From: a bacterium
Lineage (GTDB): Bacteria; Armatimonadota; Zipacnadia; Zipacnadales; Zipacnadaceae
Direction: 5' to 3'
DNA length: 64,000 nt
NCBI GenBank assembly: GCA_030602615.1
Contig: JAUVZM010000003.1
Location: forward strand, 37,707-101,706
Part shown: piece after piece, positions 41,070-49,627 of the stretch
Numbering within the stretch: the stretch's first letter is position 1
Layout: each line of letters opens with the position of its first letter
Position numbers and translations under genes: made by a program
The notes under the pieces: model-generated
What the model saw: only the letters and a program-made list of their open reading frames with translations
What the model was told of the DNA's origin: nothing
The model's database searches: none

Positions 41070-42608
41070 ATGAGTTCCATAAATGACGATGAATCCACGG
41101 ACACCACTGACAGCTATGACGACATCTTTGACGAGGACGTCCCGGAAGAACCCCGAGAAGAGAAGCCGATAAGCTCCCGCTGGGACCTGCAGGAAAGCTG
41201 GGCCGACCTGGAGGAGGCTATCCCGACAGACGTTCAGAAGGGCGACATAATCCCCGGTACGGTGGTGGCGGTGCAGGATCAGTACATAGTAGTGGACGTC
41301 GGCGCCAAGTCTGAGGGCATGGTGCCCCGCAATGAGTTTGCCGCGGGCGAGGAGCTGCCGGCGGAGGGTGCTGAAATCCGTGTGGCTGTGGTGCGGGTTG
41401 ATGATGAGGCCGGTCAGATCACCCTCTCGAAGAAGCGCGCTGACTACGAGCAGGCCTGGGAAAAGCTGTACCGCGCCCAACAGGACGGTGAAGTGCTCAC
41501 CGGGATGGTCACCGACCGCGTCAAGGGGGGGCTGCGAGTTGATGTAGGCATGCCCGGCTTTGTGCCGGCGTCTCATGTGGCCATTCGCGACGTGCGCAAG
41601 CTAAACAAGCTGATCGGCAAGGTCCTGAAGCTAAAGGTGCTGGAGGTGGACCGGCTCCGCAATCAGATTGTGCTTTCCCACCGCCAGGTTATTGAAGAAG
41701 AGCGCACCCGCCGCCGCGAAGAGACCCTATCCCGACTGGAGGAAGGCGTCGTCTGTGAAGGACGGGTGCGCAATGTCACCAACTACGGTGCCTTCGTTGA
41801 CCTGGGCGGAGTAGACGGACTGCTGCATATCTCCGAGATGGCTTGGTCGCACGTTGACCACCCCTCTGACGTGGTCAAGCCCGGAGAGATTATCCGAGTG
41901 ATGGTGCTGGATATCCAGAAAGACGGCGAGCGGATATCTCTGGGTATGCGCCAACTTCTGCCCGATCCCTGGAAGCAGGCAGCCAAACAACTGGAGGTCG
42001 GCTCCTTGTATGAGGCTGTTATTGCGCGTGTGGTTGACACCGGCGCGTTTGCCAGCCTGAAAGAAGCGGATGTGGAAGGCTTCATTCCCCTGCGCGAGCT
42101 AAGCTCGCAGCACATCAGCCAGGCCAAGGAAGTAGCCAGCAAGGGCCAGAAAGTGAATGTCAAGCTACTGGACCTGGATGCCAATGCTCATAAGATGACC
42201 TTGAGCCTGATGGGCGCAGAAACCGAAAGCGACCGCCAGGAGTACGAGGAGTATATGAAGAGTCAGCAGGCTCCGGCGGTCAGACTTGGCGACCAGTTCG
42301 GGGAAGTGCTTAACCAGACCAAGGCGTCGCTGGCTGATTCTGAGCAGCCTGATGAGGACACTGACGAGCCGGCTGAGCCTGAGCAGCCTGATGAGGATAC
42401 TGACGAGCTGGCTGAGCCTGAGCAGCCTGATGAGGACACTGACGAGCCGGCTGAGCAGGAGCCAGCCGATGAGCAAGCAGAAACGCCCGGACCAGATGAG
42501 CCTGTACCGACAGAGCCGGAAAGCTCCGCCGAAGAAGCCGAGGCTGAGCCCGATGAAGCTGACGAAACCGACCAGCCCGAGGCGACTGGTGAAGAAGAGA
42601 CATCCTGA
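41070..42608 (+). CDS. S1-domain RNA-binding protein (ribosomal S1-like)
   Basis: A 512-residue protein with four S1 domains, beginning at about residues 45 (GDIIPGTVVAVQDQYIVVDVG), 130 (GEVLTGMVTDRVKGGLRVDVG), 215 (EGVVCEGRVRNVTNYGAFVDLGGVDGLLHISEMAW) and 300 (GSLYEAVIARVVDTGAFASL). This is the shortened S1 form seen in many bacteria outside Proteobacteria, which helps ribosomes bind mRNA. The N-terminus and the last 110 residues are very acidic; the tail includes three 13-residue EQPDEDTDEPAEP repeats. The start is ATG 41070 with AGGAG upstream. Lies between polA and coaE. Confidence 0.88.
   Translation: MSSINDDESTDTTDSYDDIFDEDVPEEPREEKPISSRWDLQESWADLEEAIPTDVQKGDIIPGTVVAVQDQYIVVDVGAKSEGMVPRNEFAAGEELPAEGAEIRVAVVRVDDEAGQITLSKKRADYEQAWEKLYRAQQDGEVLTGMVTDRVKGGLRVDVGMPGFVPASHVAIRDVRKLNKLIGKVLKLKVLEVDRLRNQIVLSHRQVIEEERTRRREETLSRLEEGVVCEGRVRNVTNYGAFVDLGGVDGLLHISEMAWSHVDHPSDVVKPGEIIRVMVLDIQKDGERISLGMRQLLPDPWKQAAKQLEVGSLYEAVIARVVDTGAFASLKEADVEGFIPLRELSSQHISQAKEVASKGQKVNVKLLDLDANAHKMTLSLMGAETESDRQEYEEYMKSQQAPAVRLGDQFGEVLNQTKASLADSEQPDEDTDEPAEPEQPDEDTDELAEPEQPDEDTDEPAEQEPADEQAETPGPDEPVPTEPESSAEEAEAEPDEADETDQPEATGEEETS
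42342..42458 (+). repeat. 39-bp in-frame tandem repeat, three units
   Basis: GAGCAGCCTGATGAGGACAC-type 39-bp units, three almost identical copies, code for 13-residue acidic repeats at the end of the S1 protein. A likely site of copy-number change by slippage. Confidence 0.9.
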
Positions 42609-42634
42609 ACGCGGAGGAAAGGGTCGCGACGGCA

Positions 42635-43249
42635 ATGATTGTATTGGGAGTGGCCGGGCCGCTGGCCTCCGGCAAATCCACTGTTCTTGAAATGCTTGAA
42701 GAGCTGGGTGCGGCCACGCTGCGGGCCGATGACGTCTCGCGAGAGCTGCTTCAGCCCGGCCAGCCGGTCCTTGAGCAGGTACGCGCCGCCTTCGGCGATG
42801 AGTACCTCGCGCCCGCTGGCGAACTGCAGCGCAATAAGCTGGCTGAACTCATATTTGCCGACTGCCAGGCACGCCAGCGTCTGAACAGGATTATGCATCC
42901 GCCAATGGTGGCACGATTGCGTGAGATACTAGACGAATATCGCCGCGCCAACGCTCCCCCGCCAATGGTGGCTATCGAGGCGGCGATCCTCCACCAGATG
43001 GGGCTGGACCAAATCGTCGATAAGGTGCTACTGGTCACTGCCTCTGAACCGATGCGCATCCGCCGTCTGTGCCAACGCGACGGAATAAGCACCCCGCAGG
43101 CTCAACAGCGCGTTGAGCTTCACGACGAGCTAGGGCTGGGCGAGATAGAAGCTGACTACATCATTGACACGAGCGGGGAGCTAGCCGAGACTTGTCAGCA
43201 GGTGACTAATCTGTGGACGCAGCTAATGGAATTGACGCAGGCACAATGA
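42635..43249 (+). CDS. coaE: Dephospho-CoA kinase
   Basis: The last enzyme of coenzyme A synthesis, phosphorylating the 3'-OH of dephospho-CoA. The 204 residues start with MIVLGVAGPLASGKSTVLEML (P-loop), then LRADDVSRELL, the lid region PMVAIEAAILHQMGLDQIVDKVLLVTA, and R-I-R-R-L...R at about residue 130. The order polA ... coaE recalls the polA-mutM-coaE order in Bacillus. It starts 27 bases after the S1 gene. Confidence 0.93.
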   Translation: MIVLGVAGPLASGKSTVLEMLEELGAATLRADDVSRELLQPGQPVLEQVRAAFGDEYLAPAGELQRNKLAELIFADCQARQRLNRIMHPPMVARLREILDEYRRANAPPPMVAIEAAILHQMGLDQIVDKVLLVTASEPMRIRRLCQRDGISTPQAQQRVELHDELGLGEIEADYIIDTSGELAETCQQVTNLWTQLMELTQAQ

Positions 43250-43327
43250 ACTGCGAAGCAGGTACCGACCCTCATCTGCGCGGAACATTTCACTCTACTG
43301 AGTGCGTTGTGAAACAACAAAGCAAGC

Positions 43328-43356
43328 TTGACAGACCCTCGCCCTTTTGCTTAAAT
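43328..43356 (+). promoter_or_regulatory. Promoter of the ABC-2 export operon
   Basis: TTGACA, 17-base spacer, TTAAAT, about 150 bases before the ATPase gene. The remaining 43250-43503 gap shows nothing else. Confidence 0.6.
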
Positions 43357-43503
43357 TTACTCATAACAGTTTGCACGGCAGCCTTAGATGGTGCATTACA
43401 AGACCGGCTTCGCCCCTCGATGGGACGTGTAGAGACTGGCTCCGTGGGCGAGTCGGGCTTTGGTGTCTGACTTCAAGTTGCAATTGCCGCGGAGGACTGC
43501 ATT

Positions 43504-44439
43504 ATGATTCAGGCGGACGGCCTAACCAAGTACTACGCACAGCATCCCGCCATAGTTGACGTCTCCTTCCAGGTCGAAGAAGGCGAAATCGTCGCCTTCC
43601 TGGGACCAAATGCCGCCGGCAAGACAACGACTATGCGAATTCTGACCGGCTATATGCCCGCGACCTTCGGCACTGCCCAGGTGGCCGGTTTTGATCTGGC
43701 CGAGCAGTCACTGCAGGCGCGCCGCAATATCGGCTATATGCCGGAGGCCGTGGCGCTGTACCCGGATATGCGCGTCTATCAATATCTGAGCTATTGCGGC
43801 CGGCTCCAGGGAATGGGCAAGGCTGAACTCACTGAGCGGATGGAGTATGTGATTGACCGTTGCGGGCTAAGCGAGCGGGCCAGTTCCATCATCGGCACAC
43901 TGTCACTGGGCTTCCGCCAGCGGGTGAGCCTGGCCCAGGCGATGTTGCACGATCCGCCCGTATTGATTCTCGATGAGCCTACCGTCGGCCTGGACCCCAA
44001 TCAGATAGTCGAGGTGCGCGAGCTTATAAAGAGCTTAGCGGGAGATCACACCGTACTCCTCTCTACCCATATCCTGCCTGAGGCACAGATGACCTGCGAG
44101 CGGGTAATCATCATCAACGAGGGCGAGATCGTCGCCGAAGGCAGCCCGCAGGCGCTTACCGCCCAGCTTCGTCAGGCTGAGACATTGCTGGTGACCATCC
44201 GCGACGATGACGGTACCGTAGCTCGCCAGATAAAGAACATTCCCGAAGTGGTTGACGTGCGCAGCGCCGAGCAGGCGAGTAGCTACTACGTCGAGACTGA
44301 GGTAGGGTCGGACCTGCGCGCCGATCTCAGCAAATTCATCGTGGAAAAGGGCTGGGGCTTGCTGGAGTTACGACCGGTGGAGATGTCCCTGGAGGACGTC
44401 TTCCGCGAGCTGACTACTGAAGAAAAAGGTGTCGCCTAG
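43504..44439 (+). CDS. ABC transporter ATPase (GldA-like)
   Basis: The 311-residue ATP-driving subunit of an ABC-2 type exporter. Walker A GPNAAGKTT near residue 38, signature LSLGFRQRVSLAQA near residue 137, Walker B LILDEPTVGLDP near residue 155, and the H-loop STHIL. The C-terminal 80 residues form the domain common to GldA/NatA-type ATPases. First gene of a four-gene operon with a permease, GldG-like and DUF4340 proteins, which points to a GldAFG-like complex. In Bacteroidetes such genes support gliding; elsewhere the cargo is unknown. Confidence 0.93.
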   Translation: MIQADGLTKYYAQHPAIVDVSFQVEEGEIVAFLGPNAAGKTTTMRILTGYMPATFGTAQVAGFDLAEQSLQARRNIGYMPEAVALYPDMRVYQYLSYCGRLQGMGKAELTERMEYVIDRCGLSERASSIIGTLSLGFRQRVSLAQAMLHDPPVLILDEPTVGLDPNQIVEVRELIKSLAGDHTVLLSTHILPEAQMTCERVIIINEGEIVAEGSPQALTAQLRQAETLLVTIRDDDGTVARQIKNIPEVVDVRSAEQASSYYVETEVGSDLRADLSKFIVEKGWGLLELRPVEMSLEDVFRELTTEEKGVA

Positions 44440-45159
44440 ATGAGGAATATCCTGACCATAGCCGGTAAGGAGCTGCGCTCCTACTTTACTTCGCCGATGG
44501 CTTATGTGCTGGCGGTCTTCTACCTGGGCATCATTGGCTATATCTTCATAGCAATCTTTCTGCTAATGCCCCAGGCTCAGACTGAGCACCTCCGCGACCT
44601 CATTGGCAGTATGCTCTTCCTGACCCTGTTCATTATTCCCATGCTGACGATGGGCCTATTTGCCCAGGAGCGGGCCAGCGGCACAATGGAGCTGCTTATG
44701 ACGCGCCCGGTACGCGACTGGGAGGTAGTTGTCGGTAAGTTCCTGGCGACAGTGAGTCTCTTTGCGTCAGTGATAATAATAAGCATGAGCTACCCGGCGA
44801 TACTGGAGGTCGTGGCAAAGGTGGATTGGGCAATGATCCTGACCGGATATTTGGGATTGTTGCTGGCCGGAGCCGCCTTTGCTGCCCTGGGTACCTTTGC
44901 CAGCTCACTGACCTCCAATCAGATTGCTGCGGCTATCATCGCTGTCTTTATGCTGTTGTTCCTCTGGCTTGTTGGCGCGCTGTCGTATTCTGTCAGCCAG
45001 AGCCTGGGCGATGTTTTCAAACACCTATCCGTGATGGAGAACTACCAGGACTTCAGCAAGGGAATTATTGACACTAAGAACATAATCTACTTCCTGAGTC
45101 TCATCTTCGTAAGCCTATTTCTGGCAGTTCGCACTATCGAAAACCGACGGACTATCTAG
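44440..45159 (+). CDS. ABC-2 permease (GldF-like)
   Basis: A 239-residue integral membrane protein with six predicted helices, pairing with the ATPase whose stop codon it directly abuts. MRNILTIAGKELRSYFTSPMAYVLAVFYLGIIGYIF is the standard opening of GldF-type permeases, and LMTRPVRDWEVVVGKFLATVSL matches the coupling segment. The cargo is unknown. Confidence 0.9.
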   Translation: MRNILTIAGKELRSYFTSPMAYVLAVFYLGIIGYIFIAIFLLMPQAQTEHLRDLIGSMLFLTLFIIPMLTMGLFAQERASGTMELLMTRPVRDWEVVVGKFLATVSLFASVIIISMSYPAILEVVAKVDWAMILTGYLGLLLAGAAFAALGTFASSLTSNQIAAAIIAVFMLLFLWLVGALSYSVSQSLGDVFKHLSVMENYQDFSKGIIDTKNIIYFLSLIFVSLFLAVRTIENRRTI

Positions 45160-45202
45160 GCCTACCTGACAGTTGACGGCCTTTATTGCTGGGTGAGAGC
45201 GA

Positions 45203-46879
45203 ATGTCCGAACAGAAGCCAATCCGAGATCAGCAGGATAATACCAGTCCCTCGGGCCGACGCCAAGCAGGCGCCACGCCCGAACCCACCGCGCTGGAGAG
45301 AGCCAGCGTCATCGGCGGGTGGCTGGGGCTGCTGGCGATCATCGTCGGCCTGGTGTGGGCAGCAGTTGTCAAGCACTTTGCCGCTGTGCCGCTGGGGTTA
45401 GTCATTGGAGGCGTAGCTCTGGGACTCTTGTGGCTAGTCATTAACATAAGCAAAGTAGTTACAGCCGTCCGCGGTCGCCAGGCCAAGTTGATCTTCAATT
45501 CAGCCGCGTTCATCGCGGTGGTTTTGGGAATTGTGGTCCTACTCAACTATATGGGAGCACGCCACCACATCCGCAAGGATATGACCCAGTCGCAGCGATT
45601 CTCGCTATCTGAGCAGACCCGCAAAGTGGCCCAGGACCTTGAGAAAGAAGTCAAGTTAGTAGCCTTCATTGCCCCCGAGCATCGCCAAGCTGCCGAAGCC
45701 GCAGACCGCCTGCGCGAGTACGAGATGCTCTCGCCCAAGATTAAGATCGAGCAATACGATCCCAAGACCAACTTCGCCAAGCTCAAAGAATACGACGTGG
45801 AAAGCTACGATGTGCAGTTCAGTCCGGCAATAATCGTAAAGTCAGGGGATCGGCAAGAAGATGTAGTCGGGGCCAGCGAAGAGCAAATTACCTCGGCAAT
45901 TCTGGCCGTTAGCCAGGGCAAGAAGACCAAAGCCTACTTCCTGCAGGGCCATAGCGAGTTTCCTGTGGAGGGCACTGGACCGGATGCAGTGGCCACGCTG
46001 AAGCGAAATCTGGAGAACCAACAGTATGAGGTGGAGACCCTCTCATTGATGGCCCAGCAGCAGCCGCGGGTACCCGACGACTGCGCGGTGCTGGCCATAA
46101 TCGGGCCCCAGAAGCCACTCCATGACAAGGAAGTCGAGGCTATCAAGCGATACCTCGACCAGGGCGGCAAGCTGTTTGTCGCTGTCGGCGCTCCTCCTGC
46201 GCCGGGGCTTGAGGGGATACTGGGTTCGTACGGTATCACCCCGCTTGACGGGATGGTCATGGACCCTCAGATGAGTTTGTGGGGGCAGGTCAACGTGCCG
46301 ATGGTCAACGCACCAGTCTCACACGAGATTACACGTGGATTGGGCGCCGTAATCCTACCGGTTACGCGCGCCTTCGCGCTGCAAAGCACGCCGCCGCAGT
46401 ATCCCGGTGCCCCACCGCCACCTGGCCCCAAGCCGGTTGCGCTGCTGGAATCATCTTCGGCAGCCTGGCTCGAAACAACTCTGGAGGGCCAACCGAAAAA
46501 GGATCCCGGCGAGCAAGGCGGTCCTCTGGTGATGGCAGCGCTGGTTGACGAGGCCACCCCAGCTTCGCCGACTATGCCCGGTATGCCCCCACCCCCCAGC
46601 GGCAATGGCACGCGATTGGTGGTAGTGGGCACTGCCATCCTGGTCTCTGACACGCTGGTACAGCAAGGCGTTGATGTCGGAGTGATCTTCGCTCTGAAGA
46701 GCATCGCCTGGCTGGTCGAAAACGAAAAGCTCATCTCAATCCCTCCCAAAGACACTACGCCCAACCGGGTCACAGTCTCCGACCGCCAACGCAACCTCGC
46801 CATCGTCACAGTTTGCCTTCTGCCAGTGCTGGTGATGCTGACCGGCGCTACCGTCTGGTGGCGACGCAGGAGGGGCTGA
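45203..46879 (+). CDS. GldG-family ABC-associated protein
   Basis: A 558-residue membrane protein. There are three predicted helices: two near residues 38-85, one near 105-120. A large extracytoplasmic domain follows (SQRFSLSEQTRKVAQDLEKEVKLVAFI, then KTKAYFLQGHSEFPVEGTGPDAVATLKRNLENQQYEVETL), then a Pro-rich loop (about residues 395-470) and a final helix (LAIVTVCLLPVLVMLTGATVWW). This matches the GldG / uncharacterised ABC-2 accessory family with the IFT-like fold. It is third in the operon. Confidence 0.87.
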   Translation: MSEQKPIRDQQDNTSPSGRRQAGATPEPTALERASVIGGWLGLLAIIVGLVWAAVVKHFAAVPLGLVIGGVALGLLWLVINISKVVTAVRGRQAKLIFNSAAFIAVVLGIVVLLNYMGARHHIRKDMTQSQRFSLSEQTRKVAQDLEKEVKLVAFIAPEHRQAAEAADRLREYEMLSPKIKIEQYDPKTNFAKLKEYDVESYDVQFSPAIIVKSGDRQEDVVGASEEQITSAILAVSQGKKTKAYFLQGHSEFPVEGTGPDAVATLKRNLENQQYEVETLSLMAQQQPRVPDDCAVLAIIGPQKPLHDKEVEAIKRYLDQGGKLFVAVGAPPAPGLEGILGSYGITPLDGMVMDPQMSLWGQVNVPMVNAPVSHEITRGLGAVILPVTRAFALQSTPPQYPGAPPPPGPKPVALLESSSAAWLETTLEGQPKKDPGEQGGPLVMAALVDEATPASPTMPGMPPPPSGNGTRLVVVGTAILVSDTLVQQGVDVGVIFALKSIAWLVENEKLISIPPKDTTPNRVTVSDRQRNLAIVTVCLLPVLVMLTGATVWWRRRRG

Positions 46880-46885
46880 GGATAG

Positions 46886-48319
46886 ATGAAGCGTTATCAG
46901 TTCACACTGGCAGCTCTGTTAATATTTGCGATACTGCTGGCCTGGGTGCTCACTCAGGAGCGTGGACGAGTGCCGGAAGAGGGTGAAATCTTCCGCCTCT
47001 CTCCACAACGGATTGTCAAGCTTGAGGTGAACCAAGATGACAACAGGCTGGTGCTGGAGCGCCGCGACCAGCAGTGGTATCTGAGCGAACCGCTCCAGGG
47101 GCTGGCTGATAGCGACAAAGTTGACAGTATGCTGGAAAGCCTGGTCCAAATCAAGCCTGGCAAGCGAGAGGACGTTGACCTGACCAATCCCGACTACGGG
47201 CTGGCCCAACCAGTGCTCACCGTCACCTTCCAGACTCGGGCCGGTCGCGCTACCACGGTCAAGCTGGGTGCTGAGAGTGGCACCGGCGACGATCATTTCG
47301 CCACCATTAGCGGCCGCCCTGAGCTATACTTGATTAAGACCTCGTTCAAGACAGCGCTGGAGAAATCTCCCGATGACCTCCGCGACAGAAAGCTGGTGGA
47401 TCTGAAGAAGGATGATGTCCGCAAGCTGAAGATCGAGCGGCCAGCGACGACCATCATAGCCGAACGAATCAGCGCAGGTGATACCCACAAGTGGCAGTTG
47501 CATCAGCCCGTGGAAGCAGCGGCGGATCGCTTCGCTGTCGAGGATATAGTGGACGGCATAATCCGGGCGAAGGCTGCTGACTTCGCTGACAGGCCAGAAG
47601 ATCTCAGCAGCGTTGGGTTGGACAAGCCCCAGGCCACCGTCTCGCTGACTACGAAAGATGGCCAGGAGCGGACGTTCCGCATCGGCAAGCAGATCGAAAA
47701 GGACGTACCCAAGGAGTACGGCGAGGGCACCGAGCAGAAGCGGGTCGTCTACGTGGATATGGAGCAGCGCCCGCAACTGCTGCTGGTCACGGCGGACCTG
47801 CTGAACCAGGTCAGCAAGAGCCTCTTCGCCCTGCGCGACAAGACCATCCTCGACTTCGCCAGGGAGAAGGTCTTGCAGGTTAAGGTCCAGTCCAAGCAGA
47901 AACTTAACTTTGCAGCCAGCAAGAACGAAGACGGTGAGTGGATTCTGGCGGCGCCGGCGGGAATGCAGGCCCCGGCCGACAGAATTGATGACATCCTCTG
48001 GGACCTGGACAGTTTGCAGGCTGTTACCTTCGAAAAGGAGCAGCCTGAGCAGGGAGACCTTATGGAGTATGGCCTGGCGGTCCCCTATACGGTCATAACG
48101 TTGAAAATCGCCCGCCAAAGCAGACCAATCAAGGTGCGCCTGGGCAATAAACCCCAGCCTAATGCACGCTACTGTCAGACCTCCGAGAGCGAGCAGGTAT
48201 ATCAGATTAATGCCACCGTGTTGCTGAACGATCTACCGGCAGACTTGAAGGCCCTGACCAGTCCCAAGGAGACGGAGTCAGAGAGTTTGCTTCAACCGAA
48301 CACTCTCCCGCAGCCTTAA
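46886..48319 (+). CDS. DUF4340 protein of the ABC operon
   Basis: A 477-residue protein with one N-terminal anchor helix (FTLAALLIFAILLAWVL) and a long extracytoplasmic region of repeated beta/alpha units. Examples: FRLSPQRIVKLEVNQDDNRLVLERRDQQWYL, DVRKLKIERPATTIIAERIS and VLQVKVQSKQKLNFAASKNEDGEWIL. DUF4340 proteins are steady partners of GldAFG-like exporters. Starts 7 bases after the gldG-like stop, so it is co-transcribed. Biochemical role unknown. Confidence 0.88.
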   Translation: MKRYQFTLAALLIFAILLAWVLTQERGRVPEEGEIFRLSPQRIVKLEVNQDDNRLVLERRDQQWYLSEPLQGLADSDKVDSMLESLVQIKPGKREDVDLTNPDYGLAQPVLTVTFQTRAGRATTVKLGAESGTGDDHFATISGRPELYLIKTSFKTALEKSPDDLRDRKLVDLKKDDVRKLKIERPATTIIAERISAGDTHKWQLHQPVEAAADRFAVEDIVDGIIRAKAADFADRPEDLSSVGLDKPQATVSLTTKDGQERTFRIGKQIEKDVPKEYGEGTEQKRVVYVDMEQRPQLLLVTADLLNQVSKSLFALRDKTILDFAREKVLQVKVQSKQKLNFAASKNEDGEWILAAPAGMQAPADRIDDILWDLDSLQAVTFEKEQPEQGDLMEYGLAVPYTVITLKIARQSRPIKVRLGNKPQPNARYCQTSESEQVYQINATVLLNDLPADLKALTSPKETESESLLQPNTLPQP

Positions 48320-48348
48320 AGAGCGGCTACCAGCGGACGAGGTGCCTT

Positions 48349-49569
48349 ATGGACAACCAGCAGGTCATCGAACTGAGCCAGCGCTACCTGATGTCCACCT
48401 ACAGCCCGCTTCCGGTCGCATTTGTGCGCGGGGAGGGCTGTCGGCTGTGGGATGCCGACGGCAACGAATACCTGGACTTTGTGGCGGGCATTGCGGTGGC
48501 CAGTACCGGCCACTGCCATCCCCGCGTGGTAGAGGCCATCTGCGAGCAGGCCGGCCAGCTTATGCACACTTCCAATCTTTACCATATCCCCCTCCAGGCC
48601 CAACTGGCTCAGAGCCTGGCGGAGATATCCTGCGCCGACCGCTGCTTTTTTTGCAACAGCGGGGCCGAGGCTAACGAAGCCGCCATCAAGCTGCCCCGCA
48701 AGTGGGCCGGTATGAACCGCAGTGGCGAGTGTTTTGAGATTATCACGGCGAAGCAGTCCTTCCACGGCCGGACGCTGGCAACGCTCGCCGCCACCGGCCA
48801 GGAGAAATACCAGAAAGCTTTCCGCCCACTGCCCCCCGGCTTCACATACGTCCCCTTTAATGATGTCGGTGCGCTGGAAGAAGCGATAAGCGAGCAAACT
48901 TGCGCGGTGATGCTAGAGTCGATCCAGGTCGAAGGCGGCATCAACGTCCCGGATGACGACTACCTGCCCCGGGTCGAAGACCTTTGCGAGGAGCAGGGCA
49001 TCCTGCTGATACTTGACGAGGTGCAAACGGGAATGGGCCGAACCGGCCACTGGTTCGGGTACGAACATGCCGACATCACCCCTGACATCATCACGCTGGC
49101 CAAGGCGCTGGGATCAGGCTTTCCTATTGGGGCCTGCCTGGCGAAAGAAGGTGTAGCCAGCGCTTTTCAACCCGGCGATCACGCCTCCACCTTCGGCGGC
49201 AATCATCTGGCCTGCGCGGCCGCTCTGGCGACTATTGATGTCATCGAAGACGAGGGCCTGGTGGCTAATGCCGCCCGGATGGGCAGCTTGCTTGAGGAAC
49301 TGCTGACCGACGAGCTAAGCGAAATAGACGGCTTCGACCACATTCGCGGCAGAGGGCTGCTGCTGGCCGTCCAGGTCACGCCCGAGGTCTCGGCGAAGGC
49401 TATTCAGAATCAGTGCCTGGCGGCCGGGCTGGTGGTCAATGCTATGGGCGACGACAGGGTGCGCCTGGCCCCACCACTGATGATCAGCGAAGCCGACTGC
49501 CAGCAGGCCGTAGCGATACTGGCAGATGCAGTCCGCAAAGTGGCCGGCAACTTGAATCCTCACCGATAA
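48349..49569 (+). CDS. argD: Acetylornithine/class III aminotransferase
   Basis: A 406-residue PLP enzyme. It most likely interconverts N-acetylornithine and N-acetylglutamate semialdehyde in arginine synthesis. Motifs are LWDADGNEYLDFVAGIAVASTGHCHPRVV, FFCNSGAEANEAAIKL, LILDEVQTGMGRTGHWF and the PLP-binding Lys in IITLAKALGSGFPIGA near residue 247. No other arg genes are near, so 4-aminobutyrate or another omega-amino acid could be the true substrate. GAGGTG precedes the ATG. Confidence 0.85.
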   Translation: MDNQQVIELSQRYLMSTYSPLPVAFVRGEGCRLWDADGNEYLDFVAGIAVASTGHCHPRVVEAICEQAGQLMHTSNLYHIPLQAQLAQSLAEISCADRCFFCNSGAEANEAAIKLPRKWAGMNRSGECFEIITAKQSFHGRTLATLAATGQEKYQKAFRPLPPGFTYVPFNDVGALEEAISEQTCAVMLESIQVEGGINVPDDDYLPRVEDLCEEQGILLILDEVQTGMGRTGHWFGYEHADITPDIITLAKALGSGFPIGACLAKEGVASAFQPGDHASTFGGNHLACAAALATIDVIEDEGLVANAARMGSLLEELLTDELSEIDGFDHIRGRGLLLAVQVTPEVSAKAIQNQCLAAGLVVNAMGDDRVRLAPPLMISEADCQQAVAILADAVRKVAGNLNPHR

Positions 49570-49627
49570 TGGTTGACTTCCCAACAGGCCGCCGTGTGCC
49601 ACGGCCCAATTAGCAGAAAGCCCCAGG

